Numbered from the stretch's first letter, positions 9,961 to 20,933 are shown. The stretch is 64,000 bases of DNA from Gari tellinella (GCA_922989275.2 OV277856.1:87315038-87379037); one strand, 5' to 3'. The notes: a model not told the origin generated them from the letters alone. Numbers and translations are program-made.

Positions 9961-10977
9961 CGAGAAATATACATCATTATCGTTCAGCAATGACTTCAAT
10001 TGTCTAAATATCATCTGGTCCTATTATCAATGTGGACTTTCTTTTGAGGCAATTAAACTTTCCCTGAATGATATGTCAGTGTTCATTAACCCCAAGTGTC
10101 GTGTTTTGTGTCATTTAAACACAATACAGGTGTATACAGGTGTTTAAGGTATCTCGCTAGTGATCTTACTTTTCATGAAAAATAATACTAGTCTAAGAAA
10201 CAATCTCTGCGAATTTAGGCACATTTTATAGTTTGGTTGGTCTTTAAGATCTCTTTTATTTAGCAAAAACCTGAAATATTGATGAGAACGTATTTCTTAA
10301 GTTCAAATAAAGCTAATGACAATAAGTCTCATGCAATAAGTTGTTCATAACATTCCTCACAAGAATATTAAAACACATTTTGAATAAAGGTGTTCAATAA
10401 TATGGTATCTGCTATTTAAATTTTGTAAAATGCTATTTGTTTTTCATAAACATGAATTACAAAAAAATGTCTAATTCAATGTTTATTGTTTCATTCTTTA
10501 TAAACAAATTGTTAGTGAAATATATGGTCAGAAAAAACTAGGAAATATTACTGTAAGGATTTGTTGAAATTACAGTTTTTCTTTTGAAAAATAGGAAATA
10601 TGAAGACTAGATACAGTTACCTCCCTTAAAAATGAAAGTATGTCTTTAAAATGCATTATAGGTTATTCATAGACTTGCATTCAAGGTTAATGCTGTTGTT
10701 TAAACATTATATTGGGCAATATCGATTTTGATAATGAAGAAAAACAGACACAAAAACGATTGATAAGATTTAATTTGTGGCTTGATAGTTCGATCAAATC
10801 TTATATTCCGAGTTTATTGACTTGTAATCCATTAAACGAAAACGTAAATGGACATACATAATTAGACAAAATACAGTAGACACATTCTAACCAACGAAGA
10901 CTAATCATAACATGCCCTTTGAACACTGCGTTATGGACTGACGAGTCAATACACTCGGACACTGCCTTTGAGAAGAA
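9961..10977. other. No recognisable feature
   Basis: AT-rich sequence with several long A/T runs. CAGTTACCTCCCTT near 10615 recurs as AGTAACCTCCCTT near 15088 and may be the end of some element, but no partner end is visible. Confidence 0.45.
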
Positions 10978-10984
10978 AATGAAT

Positions 10985-11053
10985 CGAATGGGAATCGAAC
11001 CTAGAACCCTAGAATGCTAGTTTATTACTGTACCAACTGAGCTACAGAGGAAA
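10985..11053 (-). repeat. tRNA-like SINE head or tRNA pseudogene
   Basis: Minus-strand TAGCTCAGTTGGTAC matches an A box and GGTTCGATTCCC matches a B box, at roughly tRNA spacing. The 5' TCCTCTG has no complementary 3' strand and the anticodon stem is poor. It is therefore not a functional tRNA gene and more likely a SINE promoter region or a decayed tRNA. The SINE body is not recognisable. Confidence 0.5.
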
Positions 11054-11750
11054 AAAATGTAGCTAACCAACACTTTCTTTATGTAAATTTTCTAGTATAA
11101 GCACGTGCGAAAACAATCTATATCGTCGAGACACATTTCCGCTCGCCCGCAAGAATTATATCATATGCCAAAGGCCTTAATAAACCTGCCTTATGCAAAC
11201 CGTGTCGACGATAACCATGCCGGAACCTTCCGCTCTGTTTGTCATTTTGCTTTGTATTGTAAATTCTTATACTGAATAGCTAGATTTAATTGGAAACAGG
11301 AATGTCAAGCTGATGGTATTTCGCGCGCCAACTAGTTTGTTATGCACAGTGTAATCGAAAACAATATTAGTCAACTGTGTAGAGCCAGACATACCGTCGA
11401 CTATATACCATCGACTTACTTATTACTTAGTTTGATTGATCTTTATATCCTGCCGTTACAATATTTATAATGCATGTAATTAATGTTATCATCTACCGTT
11501 ACAGCCACTATAGCACCGCGTAATTTTGTTTATTACAGTCATGATAATATACGATTGACTCGTGTTGAAGCAATTGTTTGTATAGCATCTACAATGGAGA
11601 AGACGTCATTATTTACTAATAAAATAGTTTAAGCTTAACTCATTACGTGCATTACTATCAGATCAGACTGTTTGCCAGTCAGATAAAAGTAAATCTTCAG
11701 AACATTTACACAATTGTTTATTTCTTATTGTATTGCATTGAGTTTGCATT
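11054..11750. other. No recognisable feature
   Basis: AT-rich without element ends, hairpin cores or coding relics that I can support. Confidence 0.45.
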
Positions 11751-11914
11751 TAAGAAATGAATTGCGAACTTCCGGCATTCATGAGCTGATGGCACTTCCA
11801 TGCTGTTACTAGCAAAGTGCGTGAAGCCCGAAGGGCTTCTCGCTTAACTTTGCTAGTAACAGCATGGAAGTGCCATCAGCTCATGAATGCCGGAAGTACG
11901 CAATTTATTTCTTA
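11751..11914. mobile_element. Near-perfect 164-bp palindrome
   Basis: TAAGAAATGAATTGCG at 11751 is mirrored by CGCAATTTATTTCTTA ending at 11914. The arms of about 68 bp match almost base for base, including CTTCCGGCATTCATGAG and CTGTTACTAGCAAAG. The centre AGCCCGAAGGGCT is itself palindromic. This is a hairpin-type foldback element unrelated to families A-H. Near-identity of the arms suggests it is young or being corrected. Confidence 0.85.
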
Positions 11915-12637
11915 TATTTATATTCCATTGTGAGCTGAGAAATGAACCAGAAATGTACATAACCGTTCTAATAGACACTTTGCCCGTTGCTATGCTGTTG
12001 CTATCGTAGTAACGATCTCTATATATGGACTGAAAATAGTCCCAATCACATATTATAATTACTGGATTAATTTAGACTTTTAACCGGTAAACTTTCTCGT
12101 TATGTTTAAAACCCCTTTTGAGACATTTAAAAGCACACGAATTTACGAAATACTTGTATTATAAGCATCTTAAATTTAGTTCGCGTTTTTTTAAAACCGA
12201 TTTACTCACACGCCATATTTGATTACTCCGCGTTAACCGCGCCTACCATACGGACTTCTCTGTATCGATTTGAAAGTGATCAGTATAGCTCCGCCCCTAA
12301 ACCAGCTGGTTAGAACTGGATTTTAAGTGAACATTCATTGAAATATGCAACTCTGTTTTTAGAATAGTGTTATATAAGGACAATGCGGGGCGAATGTAAA
12401 TATTTAGTTTTGTCAAATGGAGATGCATGCAGTATTCTCCACTGTATAAAGACAGTTTACGATAACAATCGCATCATTAGAGAAAATAGGACTAGGTCAA
12501 ACGTGAGACGATCTGAAATATAAACCCAGTAACAGAACAAGTGTAGTTGATTACATGTACAGTCCTAATTGGTATCAGGCAATGGAAATATTCATGAACG
12601 TTTCTTGAGTGGTTTATACATAGAGGATCTTACATGA
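11915..12637. other. No recognisable feature
   Basis: AT-rich. No coding potential or repeats recognised. Confidence 0.45.
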
Positions 12638-12756
12638 GTACTCATTTTTTACCATTTTTAATAAACGAGTTGACTAAAATAATATGACGCGAGCCTTGGC
12701 AGGCATCAGATTAATTTAAGTCAACAAGTTTATTGAAAATGATAAGTAATGAGCAC
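12638..12756. repeat. Inverted repeat with arms of about 42 bp
   Basis: GTACTCATTTTTTACCATTT, followed by AATAAACGAGTTGACT, is mirrored by AGTCAACAAGTTTATTG and ATGATAAGTAATGAGCAC. The spacer of about 35 bp contains GCGAGCCTTGGCAGGC. Probably a small foldback element. Confidence 0.65.
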
Positions 12757-12769
12757 GAATGTGAGCTTC

Positions 12770-12990
12770 TATTTTTCTCACATAACTATCCCTGTTTTCT
12801 ATAGCGAATAACGATCACGAATATCTTTGTCTCGAACATGTGTGAGATAAAATTTGATGACGTCACTCTAACGTCACTATTTATAAAGGCGTTATTACGT
12901 CACCAGGATTCCAAAACCAGCTTATTGCTTTTACAAAATAACTTTAAATCGTAACGAGGTTGCTTATGTGAGAAAAAGAATCTGTCACTT
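12770..12990. repeat. Inverted repeat with arms of about 22 bp
   Basis: CTATTTTTCTCACATAACT near 12770-12788 is mirrored by GCTTATGTGAGAAAAAGAAT near 12962-12981. The interval contains several TGACGTCA/ACGTCAC motifs. It may be one small DNA element. It overlaps the next hairpin at its right edge. Confidence 0.5.
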
Positions 12991-13125
12991 GTCGATGTTT
13001 AAGACAATTTGATCTCAAACTCGTCTTGAATAGAAAGGCTATTAAGCTCGCCAAGTCTCGCTTAATAACATTTCAATTCTAGGTTCGTTTGAAATCAGCG
13101 TGTCTTAAACATCGACTCATGACAG
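12982..13125. repeat. Foldback repeat with 65-bp arms
   Basis: CTGTCACTTGTCGATGTTTA is mirrored by TAAACATCGACTCATGACAG. The arms continue through TTGATCTCAAAC against GTTTGAAATCAG, and meet at CTATTAAGC and GCTTAATAAC around a 12-bp loop. Divergence between arms is noticeable, so it is older than the palindrome at 11751. Confidence 0.7.
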
Positions 13126-13647
13126 GTCTTATATATATATCATAACAATTATATACACCTATTTGATAAATCGAACCCGTAGTTATAGTCGATTTGCTAT
13201 ATAGATATTCCGCCAAAATGTGACGTTGTGTACGTTAAAGTCATCGCAAATTACGTCATTTAGTGTCCCGGTACATACAGCGCGTGTGGGCGAAATGGTT
13301 ATACAGGAGCCCCTAAAAAACTATATTTCACCAGTGGATTACGATATTTATATAATAGCTTTATTCCATTTCCAGACCGCAAGTGATGTGATAAATGTAT
13401 TTATTTTCGCCCTGCACCATCCTTATATAAACACTTTGTTAAAATAGGATTGCATTTTTCAATGAATGTTAATTTCAAGACGAGTAGAACGTCGCATTAT
13501 TTCAGTGTACTTGTGGAAAGTTTTTGATGCTTATAATACCAACATTTGTAAATTTATATGATTTTTAATATCTTAAATTTTATTTAAACATAACTCTGCA
13601 TTCAACCTATATTTATAATGTGTGTGTGGGACTAATTTCCATACCAT

Positions 13648-14195
13648 ATACAGTGTGGTAATACCACGTGACTTTGACGTCATAAAAGCTACCATGTCCA
13701 GATGTATTTTGCCTCGATTGAACTTTTGAAAAAGCTGTAAGTATTTTATTTGCCATGCAAATGTGACGAGACCCGGCCAATTCGAACGAGAAAATAGTAA
13801 GCTTTGATCGGGTCCACCTTTATCGCGGATTAGATACGGTGTTTTTGCTAGATCGGTGGAAAACTGGCTGGAGAGCACGCAAGACGAAGGGCTACTGTGT
13901 TCAGCGAAACCAATTTCTCGGTAAAATTATAGGTTTGCTTATCTCTAAAGGTACATTGCAAGCAAAATAAGCTGTTGATTGGAGAAATAATCGAATTGTA
14001 TGCAACTGGTTCTGGAAAACGCAAGGGAAATCGGGAAAATCAGAGATATACAGGAAAGCTACTTCGGGAAGATAAAATCGAGCAAGGCTACCCTGGGAAG
14101 CGGATTCGATGCTCAAATTAATTAACGAACGACTATGCCTATTTAAATATTGCTTTTGTCACCTTGATTATTATTCAAATACTTACTTTAACTAA
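13648..14195 (+). repeat. Left arm of the 550-bp inverted repeat
   Basis: Pairs with 16505-17053 in inverted orientation with an estimated 80-90 percent identity by eye. The open frames in it (13573-13878 and 13901-14116, minus) differ from those in the other arm and are not conserved, so the arm appears non-coding. Confidence 0.8.
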
Positions 14196-14677
14196 AATTC
14201 AAATGAGATCACCACTAGGGATTTAAAACATTTCCAAGTGTCCCCAAAACATTATCCCAAACAGTCCCGCAGATTTAGGCTGCAAATCAGGCTACTTAGA
14301 GTTCTAGAATTAACAGTGATTCGGACTATTTATTAAATTTAGACAATAATAATTACGTCACGTTACAACAACGACGTAATTTTGAAAAAACTAAACTAGA
14401 TTCTGAATGTCATTTGATCATTTTAAGTAAATTAGAACAATTTTAGATTCGATATGAATTTGTAATTTGAATATGACACAAGAGAACTCTTTTCACAACA
14501 CATTGATGTTGTTTTTCTTTATTTTTGGATTGATAGGTGTTTTTATCTACGGATGAATAAAACCGAATTACACCTATGACGAATCGTTTACCTAAGAGCC
14601 GAGGGAAAAAATGAAAGTAAGACCGTCCGGGTTTTCTTGTCACTTGGTGTTTATGTGATAAACAGAACATTAAATTT

Positions 14678-14815
14678 GTGTGTTTTCAGTTTTTTCAGTA
14701 TTGAATTTATTGAACTCGTTGGATAAAACGATATGTTGTTCGCCAATGCTCGCAACATATCGTTTTATGCAACTCGTTCAATAAATCCCCTTCTGCAAAC
14801 ACACTCATTCAATAT
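14678..14815. repeat. Hairpin with about 40-bp arms
   Basis: TTTATTGAACTCGTTGG and ATAAAACGATATGTTG are mirrored by CAACATATCGTTTTAT and GCAACTCGTTCAATAAA around a short AATGCT-type loop. Weaker pairing (GTGTGTTTTCAG against CTGCAAACACAC) extends outward. It lies inside the 3.4-kb inverted-repeat structure. Confidence 0.7.
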
Positions 14816-15209
14816 CCTCTGTATACTTTATAACGTCATAACACTCGTGATACGAGCTCGCAAAATATCCCAAGGTCAGATTGCTCTGTTTTCATAGTGG
14901 CGATTTGATTTCTTTGTATTGGATGTGTACTAGTGCAGCCCTCTGTGAACGTAATTACTGAACTAACTCAACTGAGATTTTTATGTCATAAATGAATTAA
15001 AAAATATCAACAAGGCACATATTTGTTTTAATGCGTCACAGTGTGGTCTATATCAGATATAAATATGAGTAATATTGTTTGTACAGAGTAACCTCCCTTG
15101 CTCTATCGTCGCCCTCCGAACAGCCTATATCCCAATTTCCAAAACTTCTTAGTGCTTTCAGAGTATCTCATTTGTGTTGCATTCTCACACCCAAACCACG
15201 TTACCACTT

Positions 15210-15506
15210 CTAACCATGCAGTGGAAATTTGTTATCATTTGTCATTTTCAAGAATCGAAGCATGTTCTTTGCGTGACCCTCTTTTGATAGATTTTCCATG
15301 ACCGATGGAACCAAGTCAATCACTTGAGCAATGTCCTGTTGCATTTCGTCACCTTCGGAGATAGGAAAACCACCAAGCAAGTCATTGATCACATCATTGC
15401 AGCTGTCACTGGCATCATGGTTGAGCGTTTGGATGTTTTCTTTGTTCTGGTCTTGTTCTGATATAAAAGGCTCTACGACATTTCTTTGGTGATTTTGAAG
15501 GCGTTG
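15210..15506 (-). pseudogene. Coding-like relic, unassigned
   Basis: An open stretch of 98 codons on the minus strand without a clear start. It is acidic and protein-like in composition: NVVEPFISEQDQNKEN, then VINDLLGGFPISEGDEMQQD, then IDLVPSVMENLSKEGHAKN and MLRFLKMTNDNKFPL, ending at a stop at 15210. I cannot name the family. Its position between two long inverted repeats suggests element-encoded sequence. A stretch this long can occur by chance, so the call rests on composition alone. Confidence 0.35.
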
Positions 15507-15657
15507 TTAAATATCATTTTTACATGGTAATTTTCATTCTCTTAAGGGGGCTCTTGAACCTATGAATTTGTGGCTTGTCTTGTGATTTTCCGATCGTATC
15601 ATGTGTGGCATTATCACAGATGATGTCTATTTTAACATACTATGCCTTTGTTGAAGC

Positions 15658-15744
15658 CTATACATGACGTCGGACCGTTTCCGTTCTCTCCGCTTTTTCT
15701 CTGTATTCAGCGTCTTTCGTACGCAGGTTAGAGCTCTCTTTATT
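15658..15744 (-). pseudogene. Possible exon relic
   Basis: On the minus strand a good splice-acceptor-like tract (TTTGTTTTATTTTCAG) is followed by a short charged reading, NKESSNLRTKDAEYREKAER then TETVRRHV, ending in a stop. It would lie upstream of the relic at 15210-15506 in the same orientation. Very short, so weakly supported. Confidence 0.25.
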
Positions 15745-15915
15745 CTGAAAATAAAACAAACATGCGTTAAGTTTTGATCATGTTTTTAATATCTGACATC
15801 ATCTGGGGAAAAGGTGGCATATTGCCGAACACACAGTGTTATCCTAAGTCAGCTATATTCACACGTTTATGATGGTATTTATGTTTAACACTGCACAGGG
15901 AGCTGTATATGCTCA

Positions 15916-15998
15916 TGAGCGACAACATTCTAAGACCCTGATCAAACGCAGCGCCTTGCGCGTGTCGTCTAATCAGGGATTACGATAGTTGTCACTCA
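15916..15998. repeat. Diverged hairpin core (GATCAAACGCAGCGC)
   Basis: TGAGCGACAACATTCTAAG and ACCCTGATCAAACGC are mirrored by GTCTAATCAGGGATTACG and GTTGTCACTCA. The layout resembles the shared MITE core, but flanks and tip differ, so it belongs to a different family or is an old copy. Confidence 0.55.
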
Positions 15999-16134
15999 AT
16001 AAGCCACCATTTCACATATGACGTATATGTAGTAATTAAGATATTGTTACATTGCATGAGCAAAGGGAAAATTGACAGTATTATCAATTATATCTTGACA
16101 CGTTCTTTCGTCACCATAAAAACAGAGCAACCTG

Positions 16135-16164
16135 ACCGTGGTATATTTTGCGATATACCACGGT
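16135..16164. repeat. Small perfect hairpin
   Basis: ACCGTGGTATAT and ATATACCACGGT flank a six-base loop. A related CTACCGCGGTATATC lies at about 16294, so these may be inner parts of one decayed inverted repeat. Confidence 0.5.
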
Positions 16165-16504
16165 TGTGATATGACGTTATAAAATATAATAGTAAATGAT
16201 GTCTTGAGGCATTTCTTGAGTTATGGCAATCTATTAGTCAAGATTGGTGACATATCAACTTTTTATGATAAAACCAAAAAAATTGACGTTCTACCGCGGT
16301 ATATCGTCCAATATATCACATTTGGTAATTCAAATATGCGTCATGTAACCAGGCGGGCTATGCTAGTTTGAAATAGTTTGGATCGAGGATCAGGCCCCGC
16401 ATTTCTCGTGGTCTGACTCTCAATTCATATTTTTTACATAGGCCTTGCGTTCAATATATACAATTGTGTATCGAGCTAACTGTGTTTGTCCACGATCTTT
16501 TGGT

Positions 16505-17053
16505 AGGTACTAAAGTATTTCAATAATAATTAAGGAGCCAAAAACAATATTTTAATAGGCATAATCAATATTTACTTAATTTGACTATCGCATCCGCTTC
16601 CTAAGGTAGCCTTGCTCGATTTTTTCTTCCCAAAGTAGCTTTCCCGTATATCTCTGATTTTCCCTATTTCCATTGCGTTTTTCAGAACCAGTAGCATACA
16701 ATTCGATTATTTCTCCATTTAACAGCAACTTTTGCTGACAATGTACTTTAAGAGATACGCAAACCTAGAATTTTACCGAGAAATTGGTTTCGCTGAACAC
16801 AGTAGCCCTTCGTCTTGCATGCTCTCCAGCCAGTTTTCCACCGATCTAGCAAAAACACCGTATTTAATCCGCGATAAAGGTTGACACGATCAAAGCTTAC
16901 TACTTTCTAGATCGAATTGGCCGGATCTCGTCACATTTGCGTGGCAAATAAAATACTTACAGCTCTTTCAAAAGATCAATCGAGGCAAAATACGTCTGGA
17001 CATGGTAGGTTTTATGACGTCAAAGTCACGTGGTATTACCACACACTGATACA
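16505..17053 (-). repeat. Right arm of the 550-bp inverted repeat
   Basis: Inverted partner of 13648-14195. It begins near TAGGTACTAAAGTATTTC and ends near TTACCACACACTG. It lacks any recognisable gene. Confidence 0.8.
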
Positions 17054-17290
17054 TAGAGATCGTACTACGATTGGCAACGCATATCAATGGGAAAATATTT
17101 TTACAATGTAAGATTACAGGTTATTATGGGTCTCGGTTGACAATGAAATATAAATATAAAAAAATAGATTGCGTGCTGTCGGTAATCATGCGGTTATGAA
17201 AATCAGTCGTTTTTACTAGCAAATCATAACGTGAAGTTGTCAGTGTCTTCAAAATGAATATAAATGATGGCCCAGATGAGACGCTGTGCT

Positions 17291-17630
17291 TTATTATTAT
17301 CATAATTATACCTGCCATGAGTTCATTAGCGCGAACTCTACAGAACCTATCTCCACAAACCGCTCAGCTCTGGGCCACATACATGTTCAAATGCCTTCAA
17401 CATTGCATGAGTTTGACTCTGTCCTGTTCACTCCTCTTTGGTCGCTCTGGGCCAAGAGGTTCGCGGCGAAAGGTTATGTAGAGTTCGCGCTAATGAACAC
17501 ATAGCAGGTTTAAATAGCGCTCTTTTCACACTGGAGTAGTGCGTTCAAACGTGTTTCACATGAAACTTTATACATGTACTAACAAAGTGAGAAACGACAA
17601 ATAACGATATTTACAATAAAGTGGATTTAC
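17291..17630 (-). mobile_element. L2/CR1 LINE 3' tail, split by a MITE
   Basis: Left part 17291-17310 is an imperfect (ATT)n tail. Right part 17509-17630 contains AAATAGCGCTCTTTTCACAC, GTAGTGCGTTCAAA, TTTCACATGAAA and GACAAATAAC. These match the 3' end of the LINE at 6229-6350. The two parts are separated by the element at 17311-17508. Confidence 0.75.
17311..17508. mobile_element. 198-bp TIR element inside a LINE tail
   Basis: CCTGCCATGAGTTCATTAGC at 17311 is mirrored by GCTAATGAACACATAGCAGG ending at 17508. The arms of about 31 bp include GCGCGAACTCTAC. It interrupts a LINE 3' end, giving a clear order of insertion. No obvious target duplication; short open frames inside are not meaningful. 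Confidence 0.75.
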
Positions 17631-17639
17631 ATGGAAATA

Positions 17640-18504
17640 AAGTCTGAATAAAGGAAAGTATTCTAAGTTAATAACAAAGATTATAAAAGATATAAACAAT
17701 ATAAACTCAGTGTAAAATTTTCCTGAGCCAATGGTCGAAAAGTATAATGAAGACTTTATTCGTTTCTTTTTGTTTTAAGAGTATGCTTCAGCAATTATGT
17801 CCTTCCAAAATATTTTGACAAATCTCTCATATTTTCTGCTAGTATTTCCCTAAAACACATTCTTAGCATTTATTTAAACATACGAGCCGTGCCATGACAA
17901 AACCTGCCTTATTGCCATGCAACATTGTACATAGGTATCACAATTGTCATCCCAGGCTCTATAATTGAGTTTGATATACACTTCCAAATGCCGTATATAA
18001 TACAGCTACATAGACTGCTATAGATACATGTGGGTGTCAAACATCAATCCATTTGACGAGTCTTTTACGCGGCAGCTAGCCTTGCTCTACAATGTTTGAA
18101 ATGCAATCAGGACGTTTTTCTCATGGCGCGGCTCAGTTATTATTTATTTCAAGAAAGTGTTACAAGAAATATTTATAAGTACACGCATCATTGATGTTAT
18201 CTATTGAAACGAAATAGTAATCTTATTGAATTCCTTTCCGTGTTGATTTGCTGCAAAAGTATACCTGTGTTGAGCGATCAGAAAAGAAACTAAATAACTT
18301 CTAGTAAATAAGAGTGATTAAGAAAATTGTAGATAGTCGAATGATAGATAAGGGAAGACAATATACGGGGATGGTACACTGTAATGATGCATATAGCTTT
18401 CTGTCTTTCTTGATTTCATTTTTCACTGCCCTAAAAACACTGTTGAAAATTTGAAGTTCAGCTTTTGGTATTTTTTTGTCTAAAGAATGATTGATATTAC
18501 TGGT
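17640..18504. other. No recognisable feature
   Basis: AT-rich. The first bases may be further, unrecognisable LINE 3' untranslated sequence. Confidence 0.45.
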
Positions 18505-18580
18505 AGTGTCAAATAGTTTGGATCTCGATAAGACGTCGGGTTACCCGGGCTCTCGTTTGTATTTCAAATTGTTTTCCAAT
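18505..18580. repeat. Degenerate hairpin core
   Basis: GTGTCAAATAGTTTGGATC, then TAAGACGTCGGGTTACCCGG, then TCAAATTGTTTTCC. The sequence still follows the shared core layout but the right arm is damaged. Family ends are not visible. Confidence 0.5.
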
Positions 18581-19291
18581 GCCGATGACGTCGTTCTTAG
18601 TATTGAAGGTGTACGAACCTGACTGTGCGTTTCCGTTTTCTTAATTATCAAAGAACATATGTTTCTGAACTGATTTTTGCGTACAAAACAAGCGGTCAAC
18701 GACCCTTATGAGCCAACACGTTATTATTACAAGGCAAATATTAACGATACTATGACATACCACATTAAATACCTGCTACATCTGTGAAAGAACAAAGAGA
18801 AAATAAAGATTGTTTGGACTGATGAGGCGAAAGGTTGGTGAACTCTATACTCCTTAGATAATACAGAAAACCAAACTATTGCGCTCATCGGTAGAGCGCT
18901 TATTGTCAATGCTTAAGATACATATAGGTTGCTACTTACATGTTAACTATTGAAAGTAAAAAGGGAAACTTTGATAAAGGAGCTTTCATATTTTTTACGT
19001 TTTAAGCCGTCTTTAACATTGCTAAATGGTATATTTATGGATGGTCGTTTTAGAGAGACTTGGGAGAAAATATTAACTTTAGTTCTGATTTAAGATAATA
19101 AGTTTCTCTATTACATGTATGACGGACAAAATGATATAATTATGAATACTGTAAAACCTCAGTTGAGATCTTTCAGACGAAGCGTCACAGTACAGTCTTT
19201 CCTTGTTGTTGTACAAAAAAACCTTGAAATCTGATGATATTGTCCAAATAATACTCATCTTATTTTTAACACATTCAATCCTAACGACCAA

Positions 19292-19485
19292 TTAACTCTT
19301 CATTTAAAATCAATGTACCTGTGAAGAGTACATTTATCCTATCCAAACAGTGTAGATCCTGCAGGAGCCCTCTAACCAGGTCATGCACTGTTTGTCATTT
19401 GCAATATATTGTTTAAATAAACCCTAGATAGTCAAAACTGAACTAACCTTAATCGGAAATTGGAATTGTGAACATTCAGTGGCAA
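19292..19485. mobile_element. Family H MITE, degenerate and shortened
   Basis: TTAACTCTTCATTTAAA, GTGAAGAGTACATTTATCC, CAGTGTAGATCC, a shortened CAGGAGCCCTC core and CACTGTTTGTCATTTGCAA match the copy at 33681-33931. GGAAATTGGAATTGTG marks the right side. Half of the GGAGGGCTCC palindrome is lost. Confidence 0.6.
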
Positions 19486-19531
19486 ATGCGTGAATTCTCA
19501 GTAAACTGTACGCCAATCTGCGATAACTGTT

Positions 19532-19598
19532 GCAAACAGCTTAGATCCAGATCAGACGCCGAGTAACTAGGCGTCTGATCTGGATCCAAACTGTTTAA
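19532..19598. repeat. Shared hairpin core with TCCAGATCAG arms
   Basis: GCAAACAGCTTAGATCCAGA through CAGACGCCGAGT and back through AGGCGTCTGATCTGG to CCAAACTGTTTA. The arms pair with few mismatches. The immediate flanks (GATAACTGTT and ACATTTTGATG) resemble those at 35985-36046 and suggest one more family whose ends I could not define. Confidence 0.65.
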
Positions 19599-19718
19599 CA
19601 TTTTGATGCTACATGTACAACTCAACTCAGAGAAATGTTGCCGACGACAAACACTCAATACGACAAATACATAGCGTCTAAGTGGTTTATTGCATTTCTA
19701 GCAAGCAGTATTGGAGAA

Positions 19719-19968
19719 TTGAACCCTTTCACAAGCAATCGCGCTTCAAAGCGCGTTTGCAAACAGTTTGGATCCTGATCAGACGCCGCGTCACGCGGCG
19801 TCTGATCAGGATCCAATCTATTTGACACTCGTTGTGACGTTTCTTTAGTCATACTGCCTTATTTTTTAACTTTGAAACTACATTGTAGACAACAAAATTG
19901 AATCAGACGACAATGATACTTTGAAGGGGTACAAATCTCACGAAAATGTTTGCAGTGAAAGGGTTCAA
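19719..19968 (+). mobile_element. Family B MITE, full length, with TTGAACCC ends
   Basis: Left TTGAACCCTTTCACAAG and right GCAGTGAAAGGGTTCAA. Both ends carry the same change from TTAA, in inverted rather than direct orientation. The core at 19758-19825 (GATCAGACGCCGCGTCACG) pairs almost perfectly. The right half has GTAGACAACAAAATTG and an internal TGAAGGGGTACAAA. Confidence 0.88.
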
Positions 19969-20383
19969 AGGGTGGCCGTGATTCAAATGAGATCATATAA
20001 ACAGTTTGAACGCATGTTATTTTACAGGAACATTTTCGAGGTTGAATTTGAATGTTCGTAATAATAGCGGTTTATTGTACACAAAAACTAAAAACTGTTA
20101 GAACACTGTTCTCATAAAATAAGGCGCAATTCGAAAACTGAATGATTATTTACAAAGGCTTTAATGATCCGCGTTTTATTATTTATTCTCAGGACAACGA
20201 TACCTTAGATCCGGTTATAACATTTCTGTGTTTTGTTTTATTGCTCTGAGAATTTGCGTCTTTGATGACGTTAGTCTGTGGTCTGTACAATGAACATCTT
20301 GATGATATACATAAAACAAATGCCCATACGAAATGTTCCGTGTATTCTGGCGAGTACCCAGCTAATTGTGAGTCAGATTTTAT

Positions 20384-20560
20384 GTACAGTAAAATCTCTC
20401 TTTGACAACCACTAAAGCGAACACTTATTGCTTGTTTGGAATTCAGGTGACAGCTTACAACAAAGGTAAAGTAAAACAGACGGTTCCCTGAGGATAGTTC
20501 TGTTTTACCTTCACATAACGTTTTTAAAACAGCCACATGTCTCAATCACCTAATAATTAT
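20384..20560 (+). mobile_element. Family F MITE, right end eroded
   Basis: TACAGTAAAATCTCTCTTTG at the left, GGTGACAGCTTACAAC, GGTAAAGTAAAACAGACGG, a centre CCTGAGGATAG, then CTGTTTTACCTTCAC and AAACAGCCACATGTCTCAA. The copy at 24645-24853 is the intact reference. Confidence 0.65.
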
Positions 20561-20628
20561 TAACACAATCTAGTATAATTATAAGATAGGTTTTACGTTC
20601 ATATCTCTACTACAAATTTGCCATCTTC

Positions 20629-20880
20629 TTAACCCTTTACCTGATAGCCTATTTTTAGTACTTAAGATAGGTGACTACTTAAAGCAGGTTGAAAGTAAAG
20701 CAGAATGCGCCTTAGGGCGCATTCTGCTTTACTTCCAGACTGCTTTAAGCTATCATGTGCTATAATATAGAAAATATTCCCTATAATACATATTCATTAA
20801 TGATTAAATTGGAACTATTTTCTTCAGCGGATGAATAAATCATATCCGCTAAAAGGCGCTTCTATTGGGGAAAGGGTTAA
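20629..20880 (+). mobile_element. Family D MITE, full length
   Basis: TTAACCCTTTACCTGATAG at the left and GGGGAAAGGGTTAA at the right. The core runs AAGCAGGTTGAAAGTAAAGC, then AGAATGCGCCTTAGGGCGCATTC in mirror, then CTTCCAGACTGCTTTAAG. The right part has TTCAGCGGATGAATAAATC and GCTAAAAGGCGCTTCTA. Confidence 0.88.
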
Positions 20881-20933
20881 TAATCATTATCTGAAAACCA
20901 TTTGCAAATTACTAGTTTAGGCTGCGGGTTACT

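Larger units (their letters stand above)
13648..17053. mobile_element. 3.4-kb structure with terminal inverted repeats of about 550 bp
   Basis: The segment 13648-14195 is present in inverted, diverged form at 16505-17053. Landmarks: CAGTGTGGTAATACCACGTG against CACGTGGTATTACCACACAC; CTGGAGAGCACGCAAGACG against CGTCTTGCATGCTCTCCAG; AGCAAGGCTACCC against GGTAGCCTTGCT. Similarity continues to the inner edge (ATGCCTATTTAAATATTG). I could not identify a target duplication. It could be a large element with long terminal repeats or two oppositely oriented copies of one repeat. Confidence 0.75.

Noticed and set aside
10985..11053. Functional tRNA gene
   Set aside because: A and B boxes are present, but the acceptor strands do not pair and the anticodon arm is poor. 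Kept only as a tRNA-like SINE head or pseudogene.
10615..15100. Shared TTACCTCCCTT / TAACCTCCCTT motif as an element end
   Set aside because: Only about 11 bases recur and no partner end is visible, so it cannot be supported from this window.
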